Positions 23,430-35,700 of a stretch of DNA of 64,000 nt are shown here, one piece after another (the stretch's first letter is position 1; every line of letters begins with the position of its first letter). The notes beneath the pieces are model-generated. The model saw only the letters and a list, made by a program, of their open reading frames with translations, did not search any database and was not told where the DNA came from. The stretch is from Parietaria judaica (taxonomy: Eukaryota; Streptophyta; Magnoliopsida; Rosales; Urticaceae): contig OX940862.1 in the NCBI GenBank assembly GCA_954871525.1, forward strand, positions 37,564,232 through 37,628,231. The letters are read 5' to 3'. Both the position numbers and the translations under genes were made by a program.

Positions 23430-23640
23430 GAACCCACCGCATAGGTGCCTTGTTCTACCGAGAGATGAACTAAGGGTCCTTGCTTTTAATAAAGCTCAGA
23501 GTGGGAGGGGGTCCCCCAAGATCTCCTCTGGAAAGAATTGGAAGGTCTCTCCTTCCGCTCGCCCAGGGCAGCTAAAGGCAGTTCAATTCCCAGTTGTGGA
23601 TGAATTCTGTTCAAGAGCCCAAGGACTTGGAAGAAAATAA
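23430..23640. other. Unexplained base-balanced block, possibly organelle- or tRNA-derived
   Basis: About 200 bp of balanced composition stands between AT-rich flanks. On the minus strand, 23473-23420 contains an A-box-like word (TAGTTCATCTCTCGGTAGAA) and a B-box-like GGGTTCAGGAGC, as in tRNA genes or SINEs, but no tRNA can be folded end to end. The rest resembles plant mitochondrial intergenic DNA in style (inference). Confidence 0.3.
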
Positions 23641-24042
23641 AAAAAGATTCCTTTTTATAAGTAAAATGGAAAATATATTGAATAATAAAAATATTTTTAT
23701 TATCAGAGAGAGGGGAGAGAAGAGGAGAGAGAGAGGAACGACGATCTCTCTAAGATAATGACGAGGGTTTTGGTTTGGTATTTATAGAGTTGGAGAGCAT
23801 TGATTGCCCTTGGTTGGTGGAGAAATTACGGGAATGCCAGGTCCTGAATGACGAAAGTACCCTTCTTTAGTCGTGATGATTTGAGGGAGAAAGGGGCAGA
23901 AGGAGAATTGGGGTGTTGCTGTTGGGTTCGTGAAATACGATAAGGCTTGAGATTAGAGTTGCGATAACAAGATGTACGGTCAGATTTAGGCGATCGAGGA
24001 AAGATAATTGGTTGTGATTCAGCTACATGGTTGGTAATGGTA
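23641..24042. other. Gene-free spacer with GA-rich tract
   Basis: A GAGAGA-rich tract lies at 23705-23735. Nothing else can be assigned. Confidence 0.4.
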
Positions 24043-24051
24043 TAATTATAA

Positions 24052-24594
24052 GGGTTAATCTCGGCAAAAATACCAATACTTTTAAAAAGTGGATCAATAA
24101 ATACTAATTTTTTTATTGCCCGGAAAAAGTTTCAATTCTTTAGTTTTGTGTCCTTATTGGTACCTTCGGAAAAAAAATCGTCCTCCAATGTTACTCACAC
24201 CACCGTTACAAAATTTTATCCACATTTCCGGAGTAAATTAGCCATAGGAAAGTTGGACGATCAAAGATAATCGTGGATATGTACTTAAAAGGGAGAAAAA
24301 GTACTTTTTAATTCAACACCGAAAACGGCATAATCCATGATTTGAAATTTTCACGAAAGTGATATGAGGAGACAAAACAAGAGAATTGGAACTTTATTCA
24401 GGTAAAAAAAACATTGGAATACAAAACTAAAACTTTGACGTGGCGTGAGTAACATTGGAGGACGATTTTTTTCTTTCGGAAGTACCAATAGGGATACAAA
24501 ACTAAAGAATTGGAACTTTGTCCGGGCAAAAAAAAGAATTGGTATTTATTGGTCCACTTTTTGAAAGTATTGATACTTTTGCCGGGATTAATCC
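24052..24594. mobile_element. Mutator-like MITE with exact 9-bp duplication
   Basis: A 543-bp fold-back element. The left end GGGTTAATCTCGGCAAAAAT and right end GCCGGGATTAATCC are inverted repeats that extend inward past ACCAATAC, CCAATTCTTTAGTTTTGT and CGTCCTCCAATGTTACTCAC. An exact 9-bp target duplication TAATTATAA flanks it (24043-24051 and 24595-24603), the length made by Mutator-like transposases. There is no open frame. A partial second copy lies at 55497-55617. Confidence 0.93.
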
Positions 24595-24603
24595 TAATTA
24601 TAA

Positions 24604-26047
24604 TAGTCTATATTCAAAGTTAATTAGGATAATGATCTATAGCTTTGAGATTTATTTGATTCCATTTCCACAACTTTTATTTTTCATGCCTTGTCTTAAA
24701 TCGTGGTATTGGACTAGACAATTATAATTAGGATATTAAACTCTTCTACATTTACATAATTTGAGAGACAGTACGTGCCTCCTCGCGCCGCCACCGTGGC
24801 CACCTGATTTTGCCGTTAGCCCGTTACTAATTTATTTATTTTTTTACGGAATATGTAAAAATACGAAAGAGACTCTAGAATAAAGTTATAATAAAAAACT
24901 TTTTTTAATAAGATCTAAAATAGTGGATCTAGAATTTTTTAGATTCAAATATATATGAACCGAAGTTTTGACATGAAAACCTCAGCGTTGTTTTTGAACT
25001 TCCAGCTTAAGCTTATAAGCGGCTTATTAGAATTGGAATTGGAACTAGATCTCATGGCACCGTATTATCATTAGCATCAGATTAACAACTGCGAGAGGTT
25101 AATGCCCTAGATATATATTGGAATCCTAATCCTGGTCTAGAAAGAAAAAGAAAAAAAAAACAGATCCGGACTGATCCGGGTCCGGGATTTTATTACTTAG
25201 AAAACGTGGTTTATTAACAAAAACAATAAAAATATCTATAAATAGATCTAGATATTTGTAGACATTTACGGGACTACTTGTGGTCACGCCCAAAGTTTTG
25301 CGGCTTACGTTTAGCTTATGTTGCATAGCTGCATTATTAGATTTTATTTTCGTTATTTTTACCAACTTTTAAATAATTTTGCAAAATGACTAATTATATT
25401 ATACTTATAGAAACGATGAATTGTCATCAAACACTTTCGAACGCGAGTTAGTTATAATTTAAAATATATAAATAATTTTTATATGAGTAAAACCGCATCA
25501 ACAAATCAACATTATAGTTTGCATTTGCATTATGAGAATTCGGGCGTCCGCACCCTAGAATAAAAAAAGTCACATATTCAAAAACCATGAGAAGAATACA
25601 CATAAGCTAAATTTTGTGGGATAAGCTAAATTATAATTCTTCTAGCATATTAATTGTGTTTGTAAGATTATATAAAATTTATGTTTCGGGTTTTAGAAAC
25701 CATTGAAGTTGGTTCATAACACCCATATTCATACATTAAAATTTATTAACGTGAACGTTACTTTTCTGTTCACGTTATGTACGAAGATTCTTATCTTTAC
25801 ATACGATAATTTTTCCGAACATTATGTATAATGATTATAATTTATTCAATTAATTATATTAATATGATGAATCAGGCAAGAAAATCAAGGCCCTTGATTT
25901 GCACAATTGCACCCTAACTTTTCACTAAATATTCCTTCCATTATTGTATTTTCCTACACTCCTTTTAGTGGGCTTAGTACTTTACACCATAAATAATTAG
26001 GCTATGATATGGCAACCAAGCCCATCAAGGTGCTTCAATTTTTATTA
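24604..26047. other. Gene-free AT-rich region
   Basis: About 1.4 kb with A/T runs and no credible open frame, RNA gene or bounded repeat. Confidence 0.5.
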
Positions 26048-26388
26048 GGGATAATAGCGACATAAATCTCTAACCTATAGTCAACTGGGGCGGCATAGTC
26101 CTAACATCATTTAATAGCGGCGGAAGCACCAAAAGTTAAACTCCGTTAATATTTAATTACCAGCCGTAGGCGATGGTGACGTGACGCCGGATCCTCGTCC
26201 ACATGACGTGACATGTCTGACGTGGCAGCCACGTGGATGAGGATCGGTCGCCACGTCACCATCGACTAATGGCTGGTAGTTAAATATTAACGGAGTTCAA
26301 CTTTTGATACTTTCACCGCTATTAAATGAGGTTGGGGCTATACCGCCCCAATTGACTAAAGATTATGGATTTATGCCGCTATTATCCC
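26048..26388. mobile_element. Fold-back MITE, family A (GGGATAAT ends)
   Basis: A 341-bp near-perfect hairpin. The left end GGGATAATAGCGACATAAAT pairs with the right end ATTTATGCCGCTATTATCCC. Inner blocks (TAGCGGCGG, TTAACGGAGT, GCCGTAGGCGATGGTGACGTG) pair as well. Flanking TTTTTATTA words are close to a 9-bp duplication, but a T run blurs the exact border. The same ends recur at 50277-50750. Confidence 0.85.
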
Positions 26389-27432
26389 TTTTTTATTATT
26401 ACTTTACACCATTAGCGGTGGTGTTGGATAATCTACTTTCTGTTGCACTCGTTTAGATTAATCAACTTGAAACATTTATGTAGAATATTTCAATGAATTT
26501 GAAATATTTTAAAAAGCATATATAAGTTCCTTCTTAAAATTTGCAAGAACTCCTTGTTAATATTCACTTGGACACAAATTTTCATTGGTCTCTGTAGCCA
26601 ATGACATAATTGGTGATTCAGATTGATGGATGAAATGAAAGGAGAATCAACACCGTAATATTTCCAAGTAAATCAATAAAATATGTTAATCTTTCATTAA
26701 TGTGCGATCGAGCTCAAAGTCTATCATCGAGAGCAACATATCGTATTTCATACAATTATCCAAATAAAAATGTCGTTAAATGCTGATGTAAAAAAACGAT
26801 ACCGTATCCAATGCCCGGTTCTTGAACTAAGATATAAACTAGGTTAATTATTATAACATTTTTATTATTGATATAATAATTCATAGACATCGTGTGATTA
26901 TAAATTAAAAAGGTTTGGCACTAAGATTTTAAATATATATATATATACACACTTATAGTTATATATGCAGGGGTGGATGTAGGAGGGAAAGAGAGTGCGG
27001 TTTAAACTTCAAACCACTTCCTTGAAAGAATTTTGTATAATTATGCCTTATTTTTTATTATTTTAGTGTAAATTTATATAAAATTGGTTAAACCTCCCTT
27101 AACTCTCATTAATATTTAAATATAACCCCTCAAATTAAATCTTTAACAAAAAAAAAATATATCTAACCCCTCTGTACGGTACGTGATTCCCAATTATGCT
27201 ATTGTATGCATGCATGTATGTATGTATATCATTATTAGTTCCAGTTTGGTCAAAAGTCTTTCAAAACTTTAGAGGATACTTAAAGTTTCGGGGCCCTTAA
27301 ATTGAGAATTTTGGGGCCCCTAAATGTGATCTTTTTCTTTTTTAACTCCACATACCCTCAAGCACGGCCCTTTAAGTTATACACACTTTTCGGTCTTTAA
27401 TTTATTTAAAGTATTGAGGGTTAATTATAGAC
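26389..27432. other. Gene-free AT-rich region
   Basis: No genes. It contains an (AT)n run near 26930-26950 and a short (GCAT/GTAT)n run near 27205-27225. Confidence 0.5.
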
Positions 27433-27440
27433 GTACATAG

Positions 27441-30400
27441 TAGAGCTGCACATTTTGGTCGCGAGATGAAACCGCGACTCGTCGCGACGCGGGCCTGGAG
27501 ATCGCGACGTTCACGACGTGGAGGGCAACAATCGCGACGCGTCGCGACGTGGAGGGCAAAGTCGCGATGGGCGAGGCTCGATCCGCGCACTTGATCCGAC
27601 GGCCACGATCTCGCCACGTCAGCGATCCGATGGGTGTGATGTTTGTTTTGGGCGTAAATTCCTATATGTTTACCCGAATTTCAAAAAAAATTCACCCACC
27701 ACAATAATTACTCACCCACCCAACTATCTCCTCAAACCCTATAAATACCACCCATTCCTCCCTCATTTCCTCACCAACAATCTTCCATCTCTCTCTCAAA
27801 TTCTCAAAGTTCTCTCAATTCTCAAAGTTATCTAAAGTTCCCAAGTTCTCTATTATGTCTCGAAGAAGCGGTAATTCCGGGGGTCGAAGGACGGCTAGGA
27901 GATTGGAACCCCAATTTCAACCCATGGCTCCCGGCCAACCTACGCCCGACGGCTACATTCCCGTTATGCTACCGGCAGAAAATTTTCCTTCCCCACCAAA
28001 TCCCGATTACCCCGATGATACGGTACGGTCTCTACGATCTAGTCTAGTCCGGGCGATGGGCGCGCACGACGCCAATCCGGAGCGTGAGCCCCAAGTTTTA
28101 GTCGACGCGGTACATCAATTAAGGGCGGGAAACAACGATCCGTTTTTTGCCCTCATGCTTCAACAACAAGCCGGTCAAGAAGTCCAACACCCCGACGAAG
28201 ACGAAACTCAACGCGCCAACGATGCCAACTTTCAAGAAACTCAACACGCCGATGATGCCGATCTTCCGACGCCGCCCTCTATCCATGGCTCCATTGTCGG
28301 CTCGTACCACGACGGTTCCCCTGAACCTTCCCATCAAGAAGCCGCTGAAGCCTCCGTCGGTCGTCCTCGACGTTCTCGGTCCGGGTAATAATTAATAAAA
28401 CTTAGTCATTTTTTTTGTTTATTAATAAGTAATAAAAATATTATTAGTTTAATCATTTTAGTTTAATTAATTAATTTGCCACGTCTCTTGAAAGTCTTAG
28501 TATGCTCTGTGGTTGCGGTTCCGACTGATATTCCGACTGAAAGTCTTATATGCTCTGTGGTTGCGGTTCCGACGTATACTAGGGACATGGAAATAGCTTA
28601 TTCTATGCAAAAAAACTATTTGGTCGATTTTTTTAAAATGTCTAGCATCAACGTTGCTTTTACGACCAACTTGTGGAGCGGTCCGATGCTAAACGATTAT
28701 ATGAGTCTGACCGCTCATTATGTAGACGAAGATTGGGAACCGCGTAAAAAACTTTTAAACCTATCACCGTTCGAGTGTCGCCATACCGGCCAAAACATTT
28801 CCGAAAAACTAATAGAACTATTAAATGATTGGGGTTTACAAAATCGTGTTATATCTATTACATAAGTAATGCCTCAAACAATAATGCCGCTATTACTATT
28901 TTGGAGGCTACTTTGCCCGTTAATCAATTTCGTAATATTTTACACAAACGGTGCGCTTGTCACATTATAAACTTAATTGCACGAACGAGCGAGCGAGTAA
29001 TTGCCGATCAAGTAGAAAAAATACGCGGCATTGTTGATTGGATCCGGCATTCTCAAATCACTAATAGGTGGAGGCGATTTTGTAAAGAACACAATCATAA
29101 AGCTAACAGGTTCGGATTAGATAATAATACACTGTGGAACTCTACTTATCTAATGGTTTCAGTCGTGTGTAAGCAGAGGCTACCGTTGGACCACTTCCTC
29201 CAAAGGGAACTCGAGCCGTCAGCGCGAATCTCGGAGTCGGAATGGGCAACCGCAGAGAAATTCACCAAATTCCTTAAACCCTTTTATGCTGTTACTTTAA
29301 ATTTTTCTAACCAAAAACGCCCTTCTTTGAATCATGGTCTTTCGGGTCTATTTGAAATTACTAACACTTTTACAGAATACGAAAATGACCCAATTATTGC
29401 TCCCTTGATTCAAGGAATGGTTGTAAAATTCAAAAGTTATTGGGATCCACCCCCTTTTTCGTATTGCTTCAGTTCTATATTAGACCCTCGTATTATGTTT
29501 ACGTTCGGTCCGTTAATGTTAGCGATCGGGCAAAACATAGGGGTGGACTACTCTGATTACATTAAGGTTGTTAATGAAGCTTTTTTATGAATTGTACAGG
29601 GAATACGACCGGCGGTTCCCACAGTTCAACGTCGAGGCGGAGCGGAGGACGGTGATGGAAAGCCCAACCAAGTCCGCTTTAGAGTTTAGCCGGAGACTCA
29701 AGCAAAGATTGGATCGCGGGGGAAGCATCGGGATCCGGTACGCCACTGGCACGGACGGACGACACGGACGGCGCACCAGACGAAGTGAAGCGGTACTACG
29801 GCCTTCGGATCGACGACCAATCAACTGAGTTCGATGTCATCAAGTGGTGGAAGAATGAACGGGAAAGATTCTCGATATTGGCAAGAATGGCGAGGGATAT
29901 ACTGTCCATCCCCATTTCAAGCGTTGCTTCGGAGAGTGCATTCAGTACAGCTCAGAACATCATCGACGATCGGAGGTCCTCAATAACCAACACACACCTC
30001 GAGCAAGCCGTGGTGTTGAACGATTGGATGTTCCGCAACCCCGTAATCGGCCAACGTTCCGAACCAACCGAGCTTGAGCTTATGACTGAAAGGTTTAACG
30101 CCGGGTTCCCCGAGTGATGCAAAGTTAGCGCCAATAATGATGTGCTCTTTCCTCTCTTGGTTTTTAGTCCCTAAGGAGGGTTTTACAAGAGAGGTTTTAG
30201 TGAGGCATCTTGTAATGTTTACACTGAATATTACAGCTTTCTTCCACCTTATTGTAATATTCACAATGAATAATACAACTCTTTTTTTTTAATATCTCGT
30301 TTTGTTATATTTATTTATTTGTTATTAAATTTTTAAAAATAATAATATGTTACAAATTTACATTTTTAACACTTAAATTCGGCTAAAAACTAACAAAGTT

Positions 30401-30570
30401 AAACATCGGAACCAAATATACAACTTTTGCCGCAACCATAAAAAACTACCAAGTCTCTCTCTTTCCCTAAATTCGCGACCAACTCGCGACGCGCCGCGAC
30501 CACACACGCCACAACGTATCGCGGCGTGTTTTCTCGCGATGCGCCACGACGACGATAGTGTGCAGCTCTA
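27441..30570 (+). mobile_element. hAT transposon with exact 8-bp duplication, transposase broken
   Basis: The 3130-bp element starts TAGAGCTGCACA and ends TGTGCAGCTCTA, a perfect 12-bp terminal inverted repeat. It is flanked by the exact 8-bp duplication GTACATAG (27433-27440 and 30571-30578). Both subterminal regions are packed with CGCGACG words, about ten on the left and several on the right, as expected for transposase-binding sites. A TATA box and leader precede the coding part. The ends are well kept, so it may still be mobilised by a transposase supplied elsewhere. Confidence 0.96.
27855..30117 (+). pseudogene. hAT transposase, frameshifted
   Basis: Pieces in different frames cover most of a hAT transposase. 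27855-28388 is a low-complexity N-terminal region. 28476-28865 includes INVAFTTNLWSGPMLNDYMS, in the region of the first catalytic Asp. 28829-29590 includes NILHKRCACHIINLIAR and RFGLDNNTLWNSTYLM. 29568-29828 is a linker. 29785-30117 is the C-terminal dimerisation domain (WWKNERERFSILARMARDIL, PISSVASESAFSTAQNIIDD). I find no BED zinc finger near the N-terminus. At 28489-28573 a roughly 53-bp segment is duplicated (TATGCTCTGTGGTTGCGGTT twice), which disrupts the frame after the first piece. At least three frame changes make it inactive unless introns explain some of them. Confidence 0.88.
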
Positions 30571-30578
30571 GTACATAG

Positions 30579-32028
30579 CCCTCAGAGCTTCTCAAACTGA
30601 CCTCTTAAACCATCAAATGCAGTAGAGCATCATTCCACCAGAGCTTCATTTCCAACACCAAAGTGGCATGGTTCTTGATTTGTTACACATATTTGACGTG
30701 GCACTGTTTATCACGTCATTTATTTATTTTTATTTATAATTTAGTCTCTATAAAATTTTAAAAATTTACACAAATGTTATTTTTGTAAAATAATTATATC
30801 ATATTTACCCATAATATCATTCATATTTTTATTTTAAAATTTTAAATAATTATATTTAATCTTTAAAAATACAACATTGACATTTAAAATTTAGAATAAA
30901 TAAAATAAAATAAATATTAATATCAAAACGAAATGACGTAACAACCACATCGAAATGGTATTTTTGGGTGTAATTATATATTAAATTATTTTATGAAATA
31001 ATATTTTATTATCAAATAATGAATAAATAGTATAATTGAAAGTTATTAAATAAATATAAGGGTATATAAGAGAAAGTTAAATATAAAATAATATTTTAAT
31101 TTGGTGTTAAAAATAGAGTTCGGGTTGAGATGATGTAGTGTTTGATGTGATATATATATTACAAAATCAAGTTAAAAATGAAATAATCGGGTAGAGATGG
31201 TCTCATGCACAAAACCCTCACGAGACACATAAGAAGTTGGACTTCGGCACTGAAAAAAAAAAAAAAAAAACCTCGACGCTAGATGGGAAGGAATGCCCAG
31301 TTATTGCTAGGAAAAAGAGAATATGACGCATTTGACAAATTTGAGTTTTTATGCCGCAAATGATCTCAAACTTATATAATACAACTACTGAATATTAATA
31401 CTGTGTATAAGTAGAAAGTTGTTATAAGTAGAAAGTTGATAAGTAGGAAATTAGGTAATGCATTGAATGTGATATAAATGTTTAGTGATATTATTTATTG
31501 AGTGTAGTTTAGAATAAAAATTAAAAAAATATAATTTAGAAGAATAGACATTTTAGATTATAATTTATAACACATTAGCAATGTTAGTCTTTTTTTTTTC
31601 TTTCATCATATTGAACTATGAATAAGTTACCAATTGACAAAAATTGCTAGCTAAAAATCCTAGTCACAGAGACTTCTTATATTTTTTTATTAATAATTTA
31701 ATTCATCATAAGTGCTAATATTTTATTTAGATATTGATAACAAGTAAGATATTGACACTTGAATAAAAATGAAATTAATAATTTGAGCTGTCACATTAGG
31801 ACGTGCCTTCCATTTTTGTCGGGAAAATAAATAAATCCATGTTTTTTAATATTATATAACAAATAGTTAAAATGTCACAAAAACATAAGGTTAAAAAAAA
31901 TATGAAAAAGATATATAATATAATAATCTAAATAAAAGAAAATAAAATAACAGAAAGAAGACAAGAAATTCAGTGTAAGGGAATTTTCAAGTTTGTCGTT
32001 AATAACCGTTTCACGGCAGGGGAACACC
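30579..32028. other. Gene-free AT-rich region upstream of NPGR2
   Basis: No genes. An A run at about 31253-31270 may be the tail of an old retroposed copy. The right end should hold distal promoter sequence of the TPR gene. Confidence 0.45.
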
Positions 32029-32040
32029 TGCCACGTGGCA
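32029..32040. promoter_or_regulatory. Palindromic G-box upstream of the NPGR2 gene
   Basis: TGCCACGTGGCA is a perfect 12-bp palindrome with the CACGTG core bound by plant bZIP and bHLH factors (including ABA- and light-response factors). It lies about 0.7 kb before the ATG at 32750, close to where the leader exon should begin. Function is inferred from the motif only. Confidence 0.55.
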
Positions 32041-32749
32041 CTCAGCCAGCCTCAGCCACACGGTAACAGTAAATTCGCCGCGAGGGGGTCCCACGACACC
32101 AACTTCTCATTAATTATTGACGAGCCCTCGTGCTTTCTTTCTTTCTTTTCTGTTCTTTTTTAATTAATTTTATTTATAAAAAAGCTCCTTCGGAGAATAT
32201 CTTCTTCCTCACGATTCCGTTCGAAAAAGCTCTGCAATCGTCGGAATCGATTCGCGGAAGGAGAGAGAGGAGAGAGCGTTGACCAAGTCAACGGACTCCA
32301 TTAAAGCACAGGCGTCGGCGAGCTCGGAGGAACATGGGCGTCGCTGTTGATTCCTTCGTGTGGGCTCTCGAACCGCGCGTTTCCTTCTGGAGAAAGAAAA
32401 GTGCGTGCTTCTCTCGCTTTTGTTTTCGGTGAATTCGGAATGTTGAATTTTGTTTCGTTTTTCATGGTGCTCAATTATCATTTCGCTTGATTCTCTATTT
32501 CCGCTCAAATTATCATCGCAAATTCGGACGCGGTTGGAATTTTCCGAATTTTCGTTCAGTGTCTTGAGTCTTTGAATCGCATTGTCGCGAGGCTTTGGAA
32601 ATTACTCATTGATTTGGTGAATTGTTTCTCGGTTCTTTGACCGACAGTTGGAAATTTGATGCTTTGCTTTGCGTGATCCTTGAGTTTTAGCTCATTGCTT
32701 GTGCTTTTTTGTGGTTGTGGTTAAGGTTTTTGGGGCTTAGCGAGCCACG

Positions 32750-35700
32750 ATGAGGAGAAGTAGGGTTTCGAAGGCGAGGAGAGGTGAAGTTCGCCGGAGA
32801 TTCGGGAAGATAATGAAGTGTCTCTGCTCTGGAGAGCAGTTGAGAGCAGCTGACGAAATGGTTCCTTCGTCCGATTACCTTGCAATCAACGACCGCGGAA
32901 GCGAGAATTTTTCGGTTTCTGGTGCGGCTGCCAAGAAGTTAGACACTGGTAATATCGAGGAAGCTGAGTTATCTCTGCGGGAGAGCGGTTGCTTGAATTA
33001 CGAGGTGCGTCTTCCTCCTTTATACATGTTTGAATGGAAATGATAGAGCTACTTTCAGGTTCGCCATGTCGGGGTTGATAGAAATACTTATTTCGATCTT
33101 TGAATTTCTAGTTAAAAGAAGCTGAATGGCAAAATGATTGATTTGTTGATGCTGTTATCACTTTTGATCAGGGTTGGTTCAATATCTTGTATCTCGTCTC
33201 TCTTAAAAAGGAATTTAAACGTCACAGACCGTAACTTTGTCAATATTTTGTATAATTGTTTTATCTAATTCTGTCATTTGAATGATTAAATTGTCTTTAA
33301 CTCTGTCAGGGTTAAGTTATGCGACGACCCGCCCACTTAGTTGAAACATTTGGCTTATATAATGATCACTAAGAAATGAAATCAAAATTTCCAAGTTTTA
33401 TTCATTAAAATAGCTTAGTGTCATTGGTTAAAGATCTGTGACGAGATCCGGTATGTGAGACTGTAACAAACAACTGGAAAATTGACTAGAAACTTTGTTC
33501 GAGAAATCTCTTTTATTTATTTATTTATTTATTTTTACCTCGAATAGATTGTCCAAGTACAGATGAAGTATTTTAGTCTCTTGCTAACTTGAAAATATTT
33601 CTACAAGTGTTTGACTTGCCACTTTTTTTGTTCAGACTCGTTTTCCCCAATGGTCGTAGCATGCTGCTTTGATTCTCATGGGTTGTATTATTGCAGGAAG
33701 CAAGAGCACTATTAGGGAGATATGAATATCAGAAAGGAAATATCGAAGCAGCCTTGCACGTATTCGAAGGAATAGATATATCTACAGTCGCTCCTAAGAT
33801 AAAAGCCACTCTTGCGAGAAGTGGAGATCGACGAAGAAGAAGCTCCCAGAACTTAGCGACACTGCCAATGTCTATACATGCTGTCAGTCTACTTTTGGAA
33901 GCATTCTTTATCAAATCAAAGTCACTGCAGGCTCTGGGAAGGTTCAAAGGTGTTTCTCAGCCTCTGTTTCCAAAGTTAAAATATGACTATTTTAGGAACC
34001 GACACAAAAAATAACCGAAACACAAACTTACCACCGGAAATTCATCCAAAAGATGATTTTCTAATGATTTTATTGACAAAATAAACCGAATGACAAACAT
34101 AGCGGTCGTTCCTTACAAAAAACGACCCGAGGTCTCTCAAAAGACCTTAGAGACAATATGCTAAAACTCATGTGCCGTCTCCCCTCGTGATAGGCGCCTA
34201 ACATAGAACCCTAATCCCTACTTTAACCTAAAATGTAAATAGAATGTTTTGTTTAATTTCTGATAGATACAGGTATAACAGACTACACTTGTTTATAGCA
34301 TTTGTTACCTTTCCACTTGGATTTATATGATGTAGCTTTTATTCCTCTGATTTTTTTAATTTAATTTTTTAGTTTATTTTTTTATGATTACTCATAAGTA
34401 ATTTTGTATTTCACAAGCACACATGTAGGGCTTAGAATTTGAGAGTTTCCATCGTTGCACTATTTATTTGGATTCTTGCCATTCTAGTTGAGTTCACAGT
34501 CCGCAAAACTGAACCTGAAGTTATCTCTATCGCCCGGTTAGCTAATATAAGAATAATTATAATAATCTTGTATTGCCCAAAAGATCTTCATATCCACAAA
34601 CTTAGTCGACAGATGTTCTTATTAAGTTTGTCAAAGGTCGTATTTCACAGTATCACCTTATTTCTTCGTTCAAATTTAGTTCACTCCAATTTAGATGTCT
34701 GGATTCAATAAACGGATGTTGATATTATGAGCTTACAAGTGAATTTCTTTAAAGCTTTACGTGAAGAGAACAATAGAAAACATATTACCAGTTTGCATAC
34801 CAGATTGACTTGATTTAATTTCCATATAATATTTGAATAAAGAAAATGGAAGTAATTAATGAATTTTACATGATTACTTTCAAACTATTTTTGCAGAAGC
34901 TGCTCACTCTTGCAAAGAAATCTTGGACGTGGTTGAATCTTCTTTACCAGAAGGTTTAACGGAAAACTTTGGTGGTGATTGTAAGTTGCAAGAGACTGTT
35001 ACCAAGGCCGTTGAACTTCTCCCAGAGCTATGGAAGCTTGCCGATTGCCCTAATGAAGCAATCTTATCATACCGACAAGCTCTTCTCCACCCTTGGAACC
35101 TCGATACTCAAACAACCGCTAGAATCCAAAAAGAGTTTGCCGTTTTTCTTCTCTACAGCGGTGGTGAAGCAAATCCCCCGAACCTCCGGTCTCAAATGGA
35201 TAGCTCGTTCGTACCCAAAAACAACTTGGAAGAGGCTATACTTTTGTTCATGATACTATTGAGAAAGATTTCTCTTCAGAGAATCGAGTGGGACTCGTCG
35301 ATCTTGGACCACCTTACGTTTGCGTTATCTGTTTCTGGGGATACGAGTGCTTTGGCAAAACAGGTTGAAGAACTTCTCCCGGAAATAATGGATCGAACTG
35401 AAAGATATTACACCCTAGCTCTTTGCTACCATGGATCAGGCGAAGATTCGGTCGCCTTAAATTTACTGAAGAAACTGTTCAGCAAGTGCGCAGATCCAAA
35501 CCATACTCTAGGGTTTCTCCTTGCTGCAAAGATTTGTGGGGAAACGCCAAATCTGGAGGAAGATGGTATCAAGTTTGCTCGAAGAGCCTTAGCAAGTTTG
35601 GACAGTGGTTGTGATTATATGGAAAGTACGGCAAATTATCTTCTGGGGGTTTCTCTTTCGGCGAAGTCCAAATCTTCCGTGACCGATTCCGAAAGGCTTT

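Noticed and set aside
23420..23473. tRNA gene on the minus strand
   Set aside because: A- and B-box-like words are present, but acceptor and anticodon stems do not pair. It is kept only as a possible SINE or organelle fragment.
32209..32508. Minus-strand 99-codon frame upstream of NPGR2
   Set aside because: It has no recognisable motif and overlaps the expected promoter and leader of a gene on the other strand.
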